DNA of 34,927 bases, from the NCBI RefSeq assembly GCF_014359905.1, contig NZ_JACIYP010000057.1, forward strand, positions 1 through 34,927. The letters run 5' to 3'. Position numbers and translations under genes: made by a program. Origin of the DNA: Hoeflea sp. GTDB lineage: Bacteria > Pseudomonadota > Alphaproteobacteria > Rhizobiales > Rhizobiaceae. Below are positions 1 to 7,246 of the stretch, piece by piece; within the stretch, counting starts at the first letter, position 1, and each line of letters begins with the position of its first letter. A model generated the notes under the pieces. The model searched no databases. It saw nothing but the letters and a program-made list of their open reading frames with translations, and was not told where the DNA came from.

Positions 1-1707
1 GAGCGCCTCGCCGCCGAATCGCTGCAGGCCGAGCAGGCGGCGCAGGCGCCCGCCGCGGGTACCGACGGCGCCGCCACGCCGGACGCAACAGTCAGCGGCT
101 CGGCTCCGGGATCCTCGGCCGCACCCGCAGCCGGAACCTCGCGGGAGGATCTGCTGGCGCAGACGCAGCGCATCGCCATCGATACGCCGTCGCTGTCGGG
201 ATCGATCAACCTATCGGGCGCGCGGATCGACGACATCCTGCTCAAGGAGTATCACCTGACCGTGGACCCCACGAGCCCCAGGATCACGCTGCTGAGCCCG
301 GCGGCTCTCAATGACGGCTATTTCGCGGAAGTGGGTTTCATCGCCGACGCCGCCTCGGGACCGGTGCCGGGACCCGACACGGTCTGGAGCGCGGAGCCCG
401 GCCAGGTGCTGACCCCGTCTTCGCCGGTGACGCTGACCTTCGACAACGGCGCCGGGCTGGTCTTCACCCGCGTCATCTCCGTCGACGAACACTACATGTT
501 CAACTTCGACGACACCATCGCCAACACCGGCAGCGCCGCGGCCTCCGTGGCCGGCTATGGCCGCGTGACCCGGTTCTTCAAACCCAAGACCGCCGGAATC
601 TACGTCCTGCATGAAGGCCTGATCGGCGTCATCGGCGACGAGGGCCTGCAGGAAATCGACTATTCCGATGTCGAGGACACGCCCGTCATCGCGCCGCCCA
701 AGGCCACCGCGGGCTGGATGGGCATCACCGACAAATACTGGGCCGCGGCGCTGGTGCCGCCGCAGGGCGCAGGCTTCGAGACCCGGTTCGCCCATTTCAC
801 CGACGGACGCGCGCGCTACCAGGCCGACTTCAAGACCGACGCGCAGTCGATCGCGCCCGGCGGCAGCGCCACTTCGAAGACGCTGGTGTTCGCCGGCGCC
901 AAGGAAGTGCCGGTGATCGCCGGCTACAAGGATCAGTACAGCATCCTCAATTTCGACCTGATGATCGACTGGGGATGGTTCTATTTCCTGACCAAGCCCA
1001 TGTTCTGGCTGATCGACTATCTCTACAAGCTGTTCGGCAATTTCGGCATCTCGATCCTGGTCACCACCGTGATCGTCAAGCTGATCTTCTTCCCGCTGGC
1101 CAACAAGTCCTACGTCTCGATGGCCAACATGAAGAAGGTGCAGCCCAAGCTCGAGGAGCTCAAGCAGAAGCACGGCGACGACAAGATGGCGTTGCAGAAG
1201 GGCATGATGGAGCTCTACAAGCAGGAGAAGATCAATCCTGTGGCCGGCTGCTGGCCGGTGCTGCTGCAGATCCCGGTGTTCTTCTCGCTCTACAAGGTGC
1301 TCTACATCACCATCGAGATGCGGCATGCGCCGTTCTTCGGCTGGATCCAGGACCTGTCGGCGCCCGACCCGACCTCGCTGTTCAACCTGTTCGGACTGCT
1401 GCCCTATGACGTGCCGACATTCCTGATGATCGGCGTCTGGCCGCTGATCATGGGGATTACCATGTTCATCCAGATGCGCATGAACCCGACGCCGCCGGAT
1501 CCGACCCAGGCGATGATCTTCACCTGGATGCCGGTGGTCTTCACCTTCATGCTGGCCACATTCCCGGCGGGTCTGGTGATCTACTGGGCCTGGAACAACA
1601 CGCTCTCGGTGATCCAGCAGGGCGTCATCATGAAGCGCCAGGGCGCCAAGATCGAGTTGTGGGACAATCTCATGGCGCTGTTCAAGCGCAAGCCGAAAAA
1701 GATCTGA
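1..1707 (+). CDS. yidC: Membrane protein insertase YidC (5' end cut off by the window)
   Basis: The frame is open from base 1 with no start codon in the window, so about 568 C-terminal residues are seen. YidC inserts and folds inner-membrane proteins, alone or with SecYEG. The first ~75 visible residues are an Ala/Gly/Pro/Ser-rich low-complexity linker. A periplasmic beta-rich domain follows (to about base 930), then the conserved 60KD_IMP insertase core. The core holds the transmembrane segment near [20 protein letters not shown], the charged cytoplasmic hairpin ([18 protein letters not shown]), the [20 protein letters not shown] segment and hydrophobic helices to the basic tail KRKPKKI. A long periplasmic domain is normal for Gram-negative YidC. 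engB follows after 22 bp on the same strand, probably in one operon. Confidence 0.97.
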   Translation, partial: ERLAAESLQAEQAAQAPAAGTDGAATPDATVSGSAPGSSAAPAAGTSREDLLAQTQRIAIDTPSLSGSINLSGARIDDILLKEYHLTVDPTSPRITLLSPAALNDGYFAEVGFIADAASGPVPGPDTVWSAEPGQVLTPSSPVTLTFDNGAGLVFTRVISVDEHYMFNFDDTIANTGSAAASVAGYGRVTRFFKPKTAGIYVLHEGLIGVIGDEGLQEIDYSDVEDTPVIAPPKATAGWMGITDKYWAAALVPPQGAGFETRFAHFTDGRARYQADFKTDAQSIAPGGSATSKTLVFAGAKEVPVIAGYKDQYSILNFDLMIDWGWFYFLTKPMFWLIDYLYKLFGNFGISILVTTVIVKLIFFPLANKSYVSMANMKKVQPKLEELKQKHGDDKMALQKGMMELYKQEKINPVAGCWPVLLQIPVFFSLYKVLYITIEMRHAPFFGWIQDLSAPDPTSLFNLFGLLPYDVPTFLMIGVWPLIMGITMFIQMRMNPTPPDPTQAMIFTWMPVVFTFMLATFPAGLVIYWAWNNTLSVIQQGVIMKRQGAKIELWDNLMALFKRKPKKI

Positions 1708-1729
1708 TGGCGCGCGAAAGGCTGGAGCC

Positions 1730-2407
1730 ATGACCCAACTGTCCGCCGATCCGGCCGTCCAGGCCGCCAAGGCGCTGTCGGCGACGCTGTTTGCGAAGCC
1801 CTGGGTTTTCATCCGCGGTGTGCCGGCGCTCAAGTTCCTGCCGCCGGAAGGCCCGCCGGAGATCGCCTTCGCCGGCCGGTCCAATGTCGGCAAGTCGTCG
1901 CTGATCAACGCGCTGGTCGGCATGCACGGGCTGGCGCGGACGTCGAACACGCCGGGCCGCACCCAGGAGCTCAACTACTTCGTGCCGGAAGGCTATTCCG
2001 GCGCGGAGGACGACCTGCCGCCGATGGCGCTGGTCGACATGCCGGGCTACGGCTACGCCAAGGCGCCCAAGGATCAGGTCGACCTGTGGACCAAGCTGGT
2101 GTTCGACTATTTGCGCGGCCGGTCGACGCTCAAGCGGGTCTATCTGCTGATCGACAGCCGCCACGGCGTGAAGAAGAACGATGAAGGGGTGATGGATCTT
2201 CTGGACAAGGCAGCGATGTCCTACCAGGTGATCCTGACCAAGACCGACAAGATCAAGGAAGCCGGCGTGCCGCGGCTGATGAGCGAGACGGTCGCCGTGC
2301 TCAAGCGCCGGCCCGCCGCCTATCCGGAAATCATCGCCACATCGTCGGAAAAGAACACCGGCATCGCCGACCTCAGGCTGGCGATCGCGCTGGCCATCAC
2401 CCAGTAA
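1730..2407 (+). CDS. engB: Ribosome-biogenesis GTPase EngB (YihA/YsxC)
   Basis: This 225-residue protein is a TrmE-Era-EngA-EngB-Septin-like GTPase needed for large ribosomal subunit assembly. The G1 loop GRSNVGKS lies at residues 49-56, the G3 motif DMPG at 103-106 (in DMPGYGYAK, the EngB signature) and the G4 motif TKTDK at 170-174. The length is usual for the family. The start is supported by CTGGAG seven bases upstream. An eight-codon mini-ORF (bases 1707-1733) links the yidC stop to this start through TGATG and ATGA overlaps, so coupling to yidC is possible. The gene converges on msrB with only 42 bp between stops. Confidence 0.96.
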   Translation: MTQLSADPAVQAAKALSATLFAKPWVFIRGVPALKFLPPEGPPEIAFAGRSNVGKSSLINALVGMHGLARTSNTPGRTQELNYFVPEGYSGAEDDLPPMALVDMPGYGYAKAPKDQVDLWTKLVFDYLRGRSTLKRVYLLIDSRHGVKKNDEGVMDLLDKAAMSYQVILTKTDKIKEAGVPRLMSETVAVLKRRPAAYPEIIATSSEKNTGIADLRLAIALAITQ

Positions 2408-2410
2408 AAC

Positions 2411-2443
2411 GAAAAAGGCCCGGCCGTCGATGACAGTCGGGCC
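2411..2443 (-). terminator. Intrinsic terminator of msrB
   Basis: Read on the minus strand just after the msrB stop, GGCCCG (2443-2438) pairs with CGGGCC (2422-2417), and TTTTTC (2416-2411) follows, with another T-run slightly further on. The stem sits between convergent engB and msrB. The T-tract is only on the msrB side. Confidence 0.6.
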
Positions 2444-2449
2444 GGTTCA

Positions 2450-2956
2450 TCAGGCGTTCTGAGCCGGCTTGAAGGCCAGGGCCACGCCGTTCAGGCAGTG
2501 GCGCTTGCCGGTGGGCGCTGGGCCGTCATCGAAGATATGGCCGAAATGGCCGCCGCAGCGGCTGCAGTGGACCTCGGTGCGCACGGAAAACAGCGAGCGG
2601 TCCTCCTTGGTGCCGATGGCGCCGTCCTCGGCCTTCCAGAAGCTCGGCCAGCCGGTGCCGCTGTCGTATTTCGCCTCGGACGAATAGGCGGGCAGATCGC
2701 AGCCGGCGCAATGGAACATGCCCTTGCGCTTCTCCGCGTTGAGGGGGCTGGTGAAGGCGCGTTCGGTGGCTTCCTCGCGCAGCACGGCGAACTGCTGTTT
2801 TGTCAGTTTTTCGCGCCATTGCGCATCGCTCAGCGTGATTTCGAAAGTGCCTTCCGATGCGCGCGCCGGGGCCCAGCGGCCGAACACTGACAGCGCCAGT
2901 CCGGCAACGCCTGCGGTCAGAAGCGTGCGGCGGGTTAAGTCTGAAGCTTGTGTCAT
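2450..2956 (-). CDS. msrB: Peptide-methionine (R)-S-oxide reductase MsrB with Tat-type signal
   Basis: The 168-residue protein reduces methionine-R-sulfoxide in oxidised proteins. The zinc-binding cysteine pairs are CAGC (83/86) and CSRC (131/134). The signature GTGWPSFW is at about 100-107, GGHFGHIFDDGP follows the second pair, and the catalytic Cys is in RHCLNG (Cys154). Residues 8-32 (LTRRTLL, a hydrophobic stretch, then ARA) form a twin-arginine signal, so the enzyme probably acts in the periplasm. A start at 3013 is possible, but the ATG at 2956 is preceded by AAGGAGA at the right distance and puts the RR motif near the N-terminus. Its position beside a FAS1 protein and an ECF sigma module suggests an envelope oxidative-stress role (inference). 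Confidence 0.95.
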   Translation of the reverse strand: MTQASDLTRRTLLTAGVAGLALSVFGRWAPARASEGTFEITLSDAQWREKLTKQQFAVLREEATERAFTSPLNAEKRKGMFHCAGCDLPAYSSEAKYDSGTGWPSFWKAEDGAIGTKEDRSLFSVRTEVHCSRCGGHFGHIFDDGPAPTGKRHCLNGVALAFKPAQNA

Positions 2957-3036
2957 CCTGCGTCTCCTTGTGTGATCGAAAGCTAGGCCGCAGCGGGCCG
3001 AAAGGCCAAGCACGTGTTTTCAAATGGCCGTGAAAG

Positions 3037-3072
3037 GCCTCCCGCCCGACAAGGGGCGACCGGGCGGGAGGC
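3037..3072 (-). terminator. GC-rich stem-loop after the FAS1 gene
   Basis: A 12-bp perfect stem (3037-3048 with 3061-3072, arms rich in CCTCCCGCCCG and its complement) encloses a 12-nt loop, about 60 bp past the FAS1 stop. On the minus strand it is followed only by CTTTCA, so it is a weak terminator by T-tract or a 3' stabilising stem. Confidence 0.5.
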
Positions 3073-3133
3073 GGTCCGGTTGGCGTCGAAGATGCGTGGG
3101 GCACGGAGCCGACGCGTCCGGACCTCTTGTGGC

Positions 3134-3688
3134 TTACGACTTGGGCAGGAGCACCTTGTCGATGACGTGGATGACGCCATTGGACTGGTCGACATCGGCA
3201 ATGGTGACGTTTGCCACGGCGCCGGTCTCGTCCTCGATCATGATCTTGTCGCCCTTGTAGGTGACGTTGAGCATGCAGCCGCCGACGGTCTCGACCGGGT
3301 GCGCGCCGCCATCGTCATCGACCATCTTCATGATGGCGGCCGACATCGCGTCGGCTGCAACCACATGGCAGGTCAGCACCTTGGTCAGCTGGTCCTTGTT
3401 CTCGGGCTTGAGCAGGGTGTCGACGGTGCCTTCCGGCAGGGCGGCAAAGGCTGCGTTGGTCGGCGCGAACACCGTGAACGGACCTTCGCCCGACAGGGTC
3501 TCGACCAGGCCGGCAGCCTGAACGGCAGCGACGAGCGTGGTGTGGTCGGCCGAATTGACGGCGTTCTCGACGATGGTCTTGTCAGCGAACATGGCGGCGC
3601 CGCCCACCATCGGATTTTCGGCATGGGCCAGGCTCACGCCGGACAGAAGAATGGCGGTGGCGGCGAAGGTGCGAAGAGTGTTTTTCAT
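3134..3688 (-). CDS. Secreted fasciclin (FAS1) domain protein
   Basis: This 184-residue protein has a Sec signal peptide (MKNTLRTFAATAILLSGVSLAHA, cleavage likely after AHA). One FAS1 domain covers roughly residues 35-184: TIVENAVNSADHTTLVAAVQAAGL, then GPFTVFAPTNAAFAALP (the H1 motif) and the terminal NGVIHVIDKVLLP (H2). FAS1 domains mediate adhesion or ligand binding; the exact function here is unknown. The start has AAAGAGG upstream. A leader of about 80 nt carries two stem-loops and an AAAC-N17-CGT promoter-like element shared with the nearby sigma factor gene. In Mycobacterium the FAS1 proteins MPT70/MPT83 are controlled by SigK/RskA, so this is probably the module's effector (inference). 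Confidence 0.93.
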   Translation of the reverse strand: MKNTLRTFAATAILLSGVSLAHAENPMVGGAAMFADKTIVENAVNSADHTTLVAAVQAAGLVETLSGEGPFTVFAPTNAAFAALPEGTVDTLLKPENKDQLTKVLTCHVVAADAMSAAIMKMVDDDGGAHPVETVGGCMLNVTYKGDKIMIEDETGAVANVTIADVDQSNGVIHVIDKVLLPKS

Positions 3689-3714
3689 GAGACGACCTCT
3701 TTGGTGTGTTTACA

Positions 3715-3764
3715 GGGCCGGATCATCCGGCCCTTTGATCACCCGCCGCATTGATCTGCGGCGG
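3715..3764 (-). other. Two stem-loops in the FAS1 gene leader
   Basis: GGGCCGGATCATCCGGCCC (3715-3733) is a near-perfect palindrome. CCGCCGCA (3743-3750) and TGCGGCGG (3757-3764) form a second hairpin with a 6-nt loop. Both lie between the proposed promoter and the FAS1 start. The upstream hairpin would sit almost at the 5' end of the transcript, where stems typically protect mRNA. The palindrome could also be a protein-binding site. Confidence 0.55.
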
Positions 3765-3775
3765 TTAAAAAGGAA

Positions 3776-3801
3776 GACGGGAGCTGTCGGCAAAGAGTTT
3801 C
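3776..3801 (-). promoter_or_regulatory. Candidate ECF-type promoter of the FAS1 gene
   Basis: On the minus strand GAAAC (3801-3797), a 17-nt spacer and CGTC (3779-3776) resemble the AAC / CGTC layout of many ECF sigma promoters. The element matches CAAAC-N17-CGTA upstream of the ECF sigma gene in this block (5712-5688). The predicted start is near 3769. Recognition by that sigma factor is inferred. Confidence 0.45.
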
Positions 3802-3936
3802 AGGGGCGGTGGATATTTTCCAGCCGACCCCGAACGGTCGCCGCATGACGCTGGCCATCAGGTCAGGAAGACAGGCAGTTCAAAACCGGGAGAATTGTTC
3901 TTCGCGTGAAAAAGAGCTGAGTTCTGGCGGGACGCA

Positions 3937-4286
3937 GTGGAGTTGATGACCGTGACGACGGACTCAGTCAGCCTCGATTTTGTGGCCAGACAGGCAAAAC
4001 TCACCATGGAAGAGATGCGTCTGGTGCGCGAAGATGTGCGCCTCGTCCGCAAAGACATGGCCGACATTATGCGTCTTCACACCGCCAGCTACGAGCTGAC
4101 CAGAAGGGTCGAACGGCGACAGGGCGACAGGGCGAGCTTCGTGACGACATCGAGCTAATGGTCAAGATGGAGCTGGGCGATTCTCTGGCCAACATCCAAA
4201 GCTCGATCGAGACTTATCTTTCCAAAATCGAGGATGCTGTCAGTGGCCTTGCCAAGCGGGTCGAGACGCTCGAAACCAAGCCGTAG
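3937..4286 (+). pseudogene. Coiled-coil protein gene frameshifted by an 8-bp tandem duplication
   Basis: Frame 1 (GTG 3937 or ATG 3946) encodes a charged helical segment (LTMEEMRLVREDVRLVRKDM) and stops at 4158. The sequence CGACAGGG occurs twice in tandem at 4117-4132. Removing one copy restores a continuous frame: the text runs VERRQGELRDDIELMVK and continues through SLANIQSSIETYLSKIEDAV to GLAKRVETLETKP, with a stop at 4284-4286. Without the duplication the product would be about 105-115 residues, mostly coiled coil, like small helical proteins common in Rhizobiaceae. A truncated 70-residue product could still be made. Function is unknown. A sequencing error is the main alternative. Confidence 0.75.
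4115..4135 (+). repeat. 8-bp tandem repeat (2.6 copies) at the frameshift
   Basis: The period-8 tract has unit CGACAGGG at 4117-4124 and 4125-4132 and partial copies on each side. Loss or gain of one unit switches the coiled-coil gene between a short and a full reading frame. Two or three copies is short for a contingency locus. Confidence 0.8.
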
Positions 4287-4384
4287 GCGACCCCGGCCTG
4301 CCTCCGGCGCCGGCAACCCGCGGCGCTCTCGACCTTGCCGCAATGGGTGGGGCCGGTCCCGGAGCCCTCTTCAGAATTGTTAGC

Positions 4385-5086
4385 TTATTTCTTTCCGAGC
4401 GCGCCCGACAGCACCACGGGGCCGGTCGGTCCGCCGGTGGGCGATCCGCCGACAGGCTCAACGCTGACGGCCAGGAGTGCGCCGGCGGACAGACGTCCGG
4501 TCAGGTCCGGGTCGAGCACCAGCCGGCCGCCGTCGCCGGGCACCAGGCCGAGCGAGACGGGCGCGCCCTCGCCCGGCACCAGCCACAATTCGAGCGATTT
4601 GCCGTCATCGGGCGAGAACGCCGCCGGCGTGATGCTGAAGACGCCGGAGGCCGGATCAAGCGCTGCGACAAGACCGACCGAGCTGCCGGGGGCGCCGAGC
4701 TCGGCCACAAGCGACGGGGCTGTGCCGGGGTCTGCGGGGCCCTGCAGCTCGGTCCGGAAAATGCCGATGGCGGCCGCCACGGCGACCGCGGCGAAGGCCA
4801 GTCCGCGCCAGAAGACAAGCGAGCCCCACAATCCGCCCGCAGGGTTCGCCGCTTCGGCAAACAGGCGCGCGTCGATGCGGGCCTTGACGCCCCGGGGCGG
4901 GGTCTCGGGCTGATAGGCATCGTCGAGATGGGCGAGGTCGGCCTGCCAGGAGGCGACCAGTGAAGCGAACCCGGCGTCGATGGCCATGCGCTTTTCCACC
5001 GCGCGCCGCTCATCCATCGGCAACACGCCGAGCACGTATTCGCCCGCCAAAGCGTTGTCGTCGGGAATGTGCGGGCCGGGGCTCAT
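4385..5086 (-). CDS. RskA-like transmembrane anti-sigma factor
   Basis: The protein has 233 residues from ATG 5086. That ATG overlaps the sigma gene stop (ATGA), indicating translational coupling; a GTG at 5098 would add four residues. The N-terminal cytoplasmic part (DDNALAGEYVLGVLPMDERRAVEKRM) matches the sigma-binding domain of RskA-type anti-sigma factors. There is no HxxxCxxC zinc motif. One transmembrane helix follows (LAFAAVAVAAAIGIF, about residues 97-111). The remaining ~120 residues form the periplasmic anti-sigma-K domain (LELWLVPGEGAPVSLGLV). Family members hold a cognate ECF sigma factor at the membrane and release it on an envelope signal through proteolysis. The signal here is unknown. 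Confidence 0.9.
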   Translation of the reverse strand: MSPGPHIPDDNALAGEYVLGVLPMDERRAVEKRMAIDAGFASLVASWQADLAHLDDAYQPETPPRGVKARIDARLFAEAANPAGGLWGSLVFWRGLAFAAVAVAAAIGIFRTELQGPADPGTAPSLVAELGAPGSSVGLVAALDPASGVFSITPAAFSPDDGKSLELWLVPGEGAPVSLGLVPGDGGRLVLDPDLTGRLSAGALLAVSVEPVGGSPTGGPTGPVVLSGALGKK

Positions 5087-5622
5087 CTGTTCAGGCACTC
5101 TCTCAGTTTCAACAGGCTGCGGCGCAGCCAGGTTCGCATGGTGTTGAGCGGCACGCGATTTTTCTCGGCCAGCTCCTGATAACTCAATCCCTCGACATAG
5201 GCATCGACCACCGCCGCGGCCTTGTCGCTCTCCAACTCCCCGAGGCAGGCCTCGATCCGCCGTGCCTCGCCGCTCAGCACCGCCCGGGCTTCCGGATCGG
5301 GATCCGGATCGGCCACATCGGGCGCATCATCATAGTCGAGCGTTGCGGGCTGGCGCGCACGGATCATGTCGATCGCCTGATTGCGGGCGATCGTCACGAG
5401 CCATGCCATGGCGGAGGCCTGGCCGACCCGAAAGCTGCCCGCGCGCCGCCAGATGCGGACGTAAACTTCCTGAACAGCGTCTTCGGCCTGGGCCCTGTCT
5501 TTGAGGATACGCAGGGAGACGCCAAAAAGTTTCGCGCTCGTCCCCGCATAAAGCGCGGAGAACGCCTTGCGGTCGCCCAGCGCCGTTCGCGCGATCAAGT
5601 CGGACAGGTCAGATTGACTCAT
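5083..5622 (-). CDS. ECF-type RNA polymerase sigma factor (SigK-like)
   Basis: The 179-residue protein has sigma region 2 (AFSALYAGTSAKLFGVSLRI, DAVQEVYVRIWRRA, WLVTIARNQAIDMIR) and region 4 (YVEGLSYQELAEKNRVPLNT, TWLRRSLLKLRECL), the two-domain layout of ECF factors. An upstream start at 5733 is possible. ATG 5622 (MSQSDLSDLIAR) fits the family N-terminus and has CGGAGAAG about 11 bases upstream. The gene overlaps the anti-sigma gene by four bases, so the pair is coexpressed. A CAAAC-N17-CGTA element at 5712-5688 suggests autoregulation. The regulon probably includes the nearby FAS1 gene and perhaps msrB (inference). Confidence 0.95.
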   Translation of the reverse strand: MSQSDLSDLIARTALGDRKAFSALYAGTSAKLFGVSLRILKDRAQAEDAVQEVYVRIWRRAGSFRVGQASAMAWLVTIARNQAIDMIRARQPATLDYDDAPDVADPDPDPEARAVLSGEARRIEACLGELESDKAAAVVDAYVEGLSYQELAEKNRVPLNTMRTWLRRSLLKLRECLNR

Positions 5623-5687
5623 GATGGGCCGGGCTTCTCCGAGATTTCCTTCAATCCATAGCAGCTTCAGCAGCAGCTGAAACCCTT

Positions 5688-5712
5688 TACGTTCAAATAG
5701 CCGGTCCGGTTT
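5688..5712 (-). promoter_or_regulatory. Candidate autoregulated ECF promoter of the sigma/anti-sigma operon
   Basis: On the minus strand AAAC (5712-5709, in GCAAAC), a 17-nt spacer and CGTA (5691-5688) repeat the arrangement found upstream of the FAS1 gene. Autoregulation is typical of ECF sigma operons. The call rests on two sites only. Confidence 0.4.
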
Positions 5713-5834
5713 GCCCACGGGCCTCGCGCACAACGCTGCTTATGTTTGGCGCAGGGACGGAGGGAGTGATTGAAGCCGGGGCCGAATGCCGCTAAACAGC
5801 GCCGGACCTTTCGCCTCACAGGGACACCACGCCA

Positions 5835-6731
5835 ATGTCTGAGATCACCAGCGCCGAAGCCGCAACCCAGGCCCGCCTGCTCGCCGAGGCGCTGCCCTAC
5901 ATGCAGCGCTACGAGAACAAGACCGTGGTGGTCAAATATGGCGGCCACGCCATGGGTGACCCAGCATTGGGCAAGGCCTTCGCCCAGGATATAGCGCTCT
6001 TGAAGCAATCCGGCGTCAATCCGATAGTGGTGCATGGCGGCGGACCGCAGATCGCCGCCATGCTGGCCAAGATGGGCATCGAATCCAAGTTCGAGGGCGG
6101 ATTGCGCGTGACCGACGAGAAAACCGTCGAGATCGTCGAAATGGTGCTGGCCGGATCGATCAACAAGGAAATCGTCGCCCTGATCAACGCCGAGGGCGAG
6201 TGGGCCATCGGCCTGTGCGGCAAGGACGGCAACATGGTCTATGCCGAAAAGGCGCGGAAGACCCTGATCGATCCCGATTCCAACATTGAGCGGATGCTGG
6301 AGCTCGGCTTTGTCGGCGAGCCGGTGGAAGTGGACCGGACGCTGCTCGACCTCCTGGCCAAATCCGAAATGATCCCGGTGCTGGCCCCTGTGGCGCCCGG
6401 CCGCGACGGCCACACCTACAACATCAACGCCGACACCTTCGCCGGCGCCATCGCCGGCGCGGTGGAAGCCTCGCGGCTGCTGTTCCTGACCGACGTGCCC
6501 GGCGTACTCGACAAGGACAAGAAGCTGATCGATGAGCTCACCGTCAGCGAAGCGCGCGCGCTGATGGCCGACGGCACGATTTCGGGCGGCATGATCCCCA
6601 AGGTCGAGACCTGCATCGAGGCGATCGAACGCGGCGTCAAGGGCGTGGTCATCCTCAACGGCAAGACGCCGCATGCGGTGCTGCTGGAGCTGTTCACGGC
6701 GCATGGCGCGGGAACCCTGCTGGTTCCCTGA
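5835..6731 (+). CDS. argB: Acetylglutamate kinase ArgB
   Basis: The 298-residue enzyme phosphorylates N-acetyl-L-glutamate in the second step of arginine synthesis. VVKYGGHAM (Lys34) and VVHGGGPQI (67-73) are the nucleotide- and substrate-binding glycine loops. [29 protein letters not shown] and [12 protein letters not shown] are the later conserved amino-acid-kinase motifs. The long N-terminal helix ([16 protein letters not shown]) is typical of arginine-inhibitable hexameric ArgB. The start lacks a strong Shine-Dalgarno sequence (only AGGGA about 11 bases upstream). The gene is divergent from the ECF sigma operon. In related genomes argB, as I recall, follows engB directly. Confidence 0.97.
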   Translation: MSEITSAEAATQARLLAEALPYMQRYENKTVVVKYGGHAMGDPALGKAFAQDIALLKQSGVNPIVVHGGGPQIAAMLAKMGIESKFEGGLRVTDEKTVEIVEMVLAGSINKEIVALINAEGEWAIGLCGKDGNMVYAEKARKTLIDPDSNIERMLELGFVGEPVEVDRTLLDLLAKSEMIPVLAPVAPGRDGHTYNINADTFAGAIAGAVEASRLLFLTDVPGVLDKDKKLIDELTVSEARALMADGTISGGMIPKVETCIEAIERGVKGVVILNGKTPHAVLLELFTAHGAGTLLVP

Positions 6732-6751
6732 AAAAAGATGCCGGCAGGCGC

Positions 6752-6782
6752 TTGACCTGAACCGTACTCCAGCCCGTAGGCT
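6752..6782 (+). promoter_or_regulatory. MerR-type promoter with 19-bp spacer
   Basis: TTGACC (6752-6757) and TAGGCT (6777-6782) are separated by 19 bp, the over-long spacing typical of promoters untwisted by MerR-family activators. The spacer holds a degenerate dyad of the form CTGnA...TnCAG (CTGAAC ... CTCCAG, 6757-6772). It lies about 80 bp before the MerR gene and is probably autoregulated. Confidence 0.55.
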
Positions 6783-6812
6783 TTGCGCAGACTGGCAATT
6801 GGAGAACAGGTT

Positions 6813-6863
6813 ATGGGAATGAACACGGCCACGACGGCGATACGGGCAGGCGTCCGCGCATGA
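6813..6863 (+). CDS. 16-residue leader ORF coupled to the MerR gene
   Basis: ATG 6813 has GGAG eight bases upstream and encodes MGMNTATTAIRAGVRA. Its stop codon overlaps the MerR start as ATGA (6860-6863). The MerR ATG itself has only a weak ribosome site, so ribosomes ending the leader probably reinitiate there. No regulatory residue run, such as a codon repeat, is obvious. It is either a coupling leader or a chance short ORF with unusually good signals. Confidence 0.45.
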   Translation: MGMNTATTAIRAGVRA

Positions 6864-7246
6864 AGATCGGCAGGCTTTCGGAGCTGACCGGGCTCAGCAT
6901 CGATACGCTCAGATACTACGAAAAGATCGGGCTGATCGATCCGCCGTTCCGCAAGGGCGGGCAACGGCTCTACGATCCCGACGCCGTGCGCTGGATCGAT
7001 TTTCTCAAGGCGCTCAAGGCCACCGGCATGAGCCTAGAGAAAATGAAGCGCTATGCGCTGATGCGGGCCAAGGGCAACGCCACGGCCGCCAACCGCCGCG
7101 TCATGCTGGAAAACCAACATAAACTGGTTCTCGAACGGATCGCCGAGCTCAATGCCTGCGCGGCATTGCTTGAGCACAAGATCGCCAATTATCACGAGAT
7201 CGAAGCCGGCCATGAGCTGGCCGACAGGAAAAGGACGACCAAATGA
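6860..7246 (+). CDS. MerR-family transcriptional regulator
   Basis: The protein has 128 residues. The N-terminal winged helix-turn-helix reads MKIGRLSELTGLSIDTLRYY and continues EKIGLIDPPFR...GQRLYDPDAVRWIDFLKALKATGMSLEKM. A long dimerisation helix follows (about residues 75-115). It lacks the paired C-terminal cysteines of metal-sensing MerR proteins, so an organic or redox ligand is more likely. The stop overlaps the next gene's start (ATGA at 7243-7246). Such regulators next to carboxymuconolactone-decarboxylase-like genes usually control that partner. A 19-bp-spacer promoter lies upstream. Confidence 0.93.
   Translation: MKIGRLSELTGLSIDTLRYYEKIGLIDPPFRKGGQRLYDPDAVRWIDFLKALKATGMSLEKMKRYALMRAKGNATAANRRVMLENQHKLVLERIAELNACAALLEHKIANYHEIEAGHELADRKRTTK

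Noticed and set aside
211..1974. 587-codon minus-strand frame opposite yidC and engB
   Set aside because: Leu/Asp/His/Arg-rich shadow translation with no domain; both real genes are on the plus strand.
4117..4158. Programmed ribosomal frameshift in the coiled-coil gene
   Set aside because: There is no slippery heptamer or downstream structure, and the 8-bp tandem duplication explains the frame change fully.
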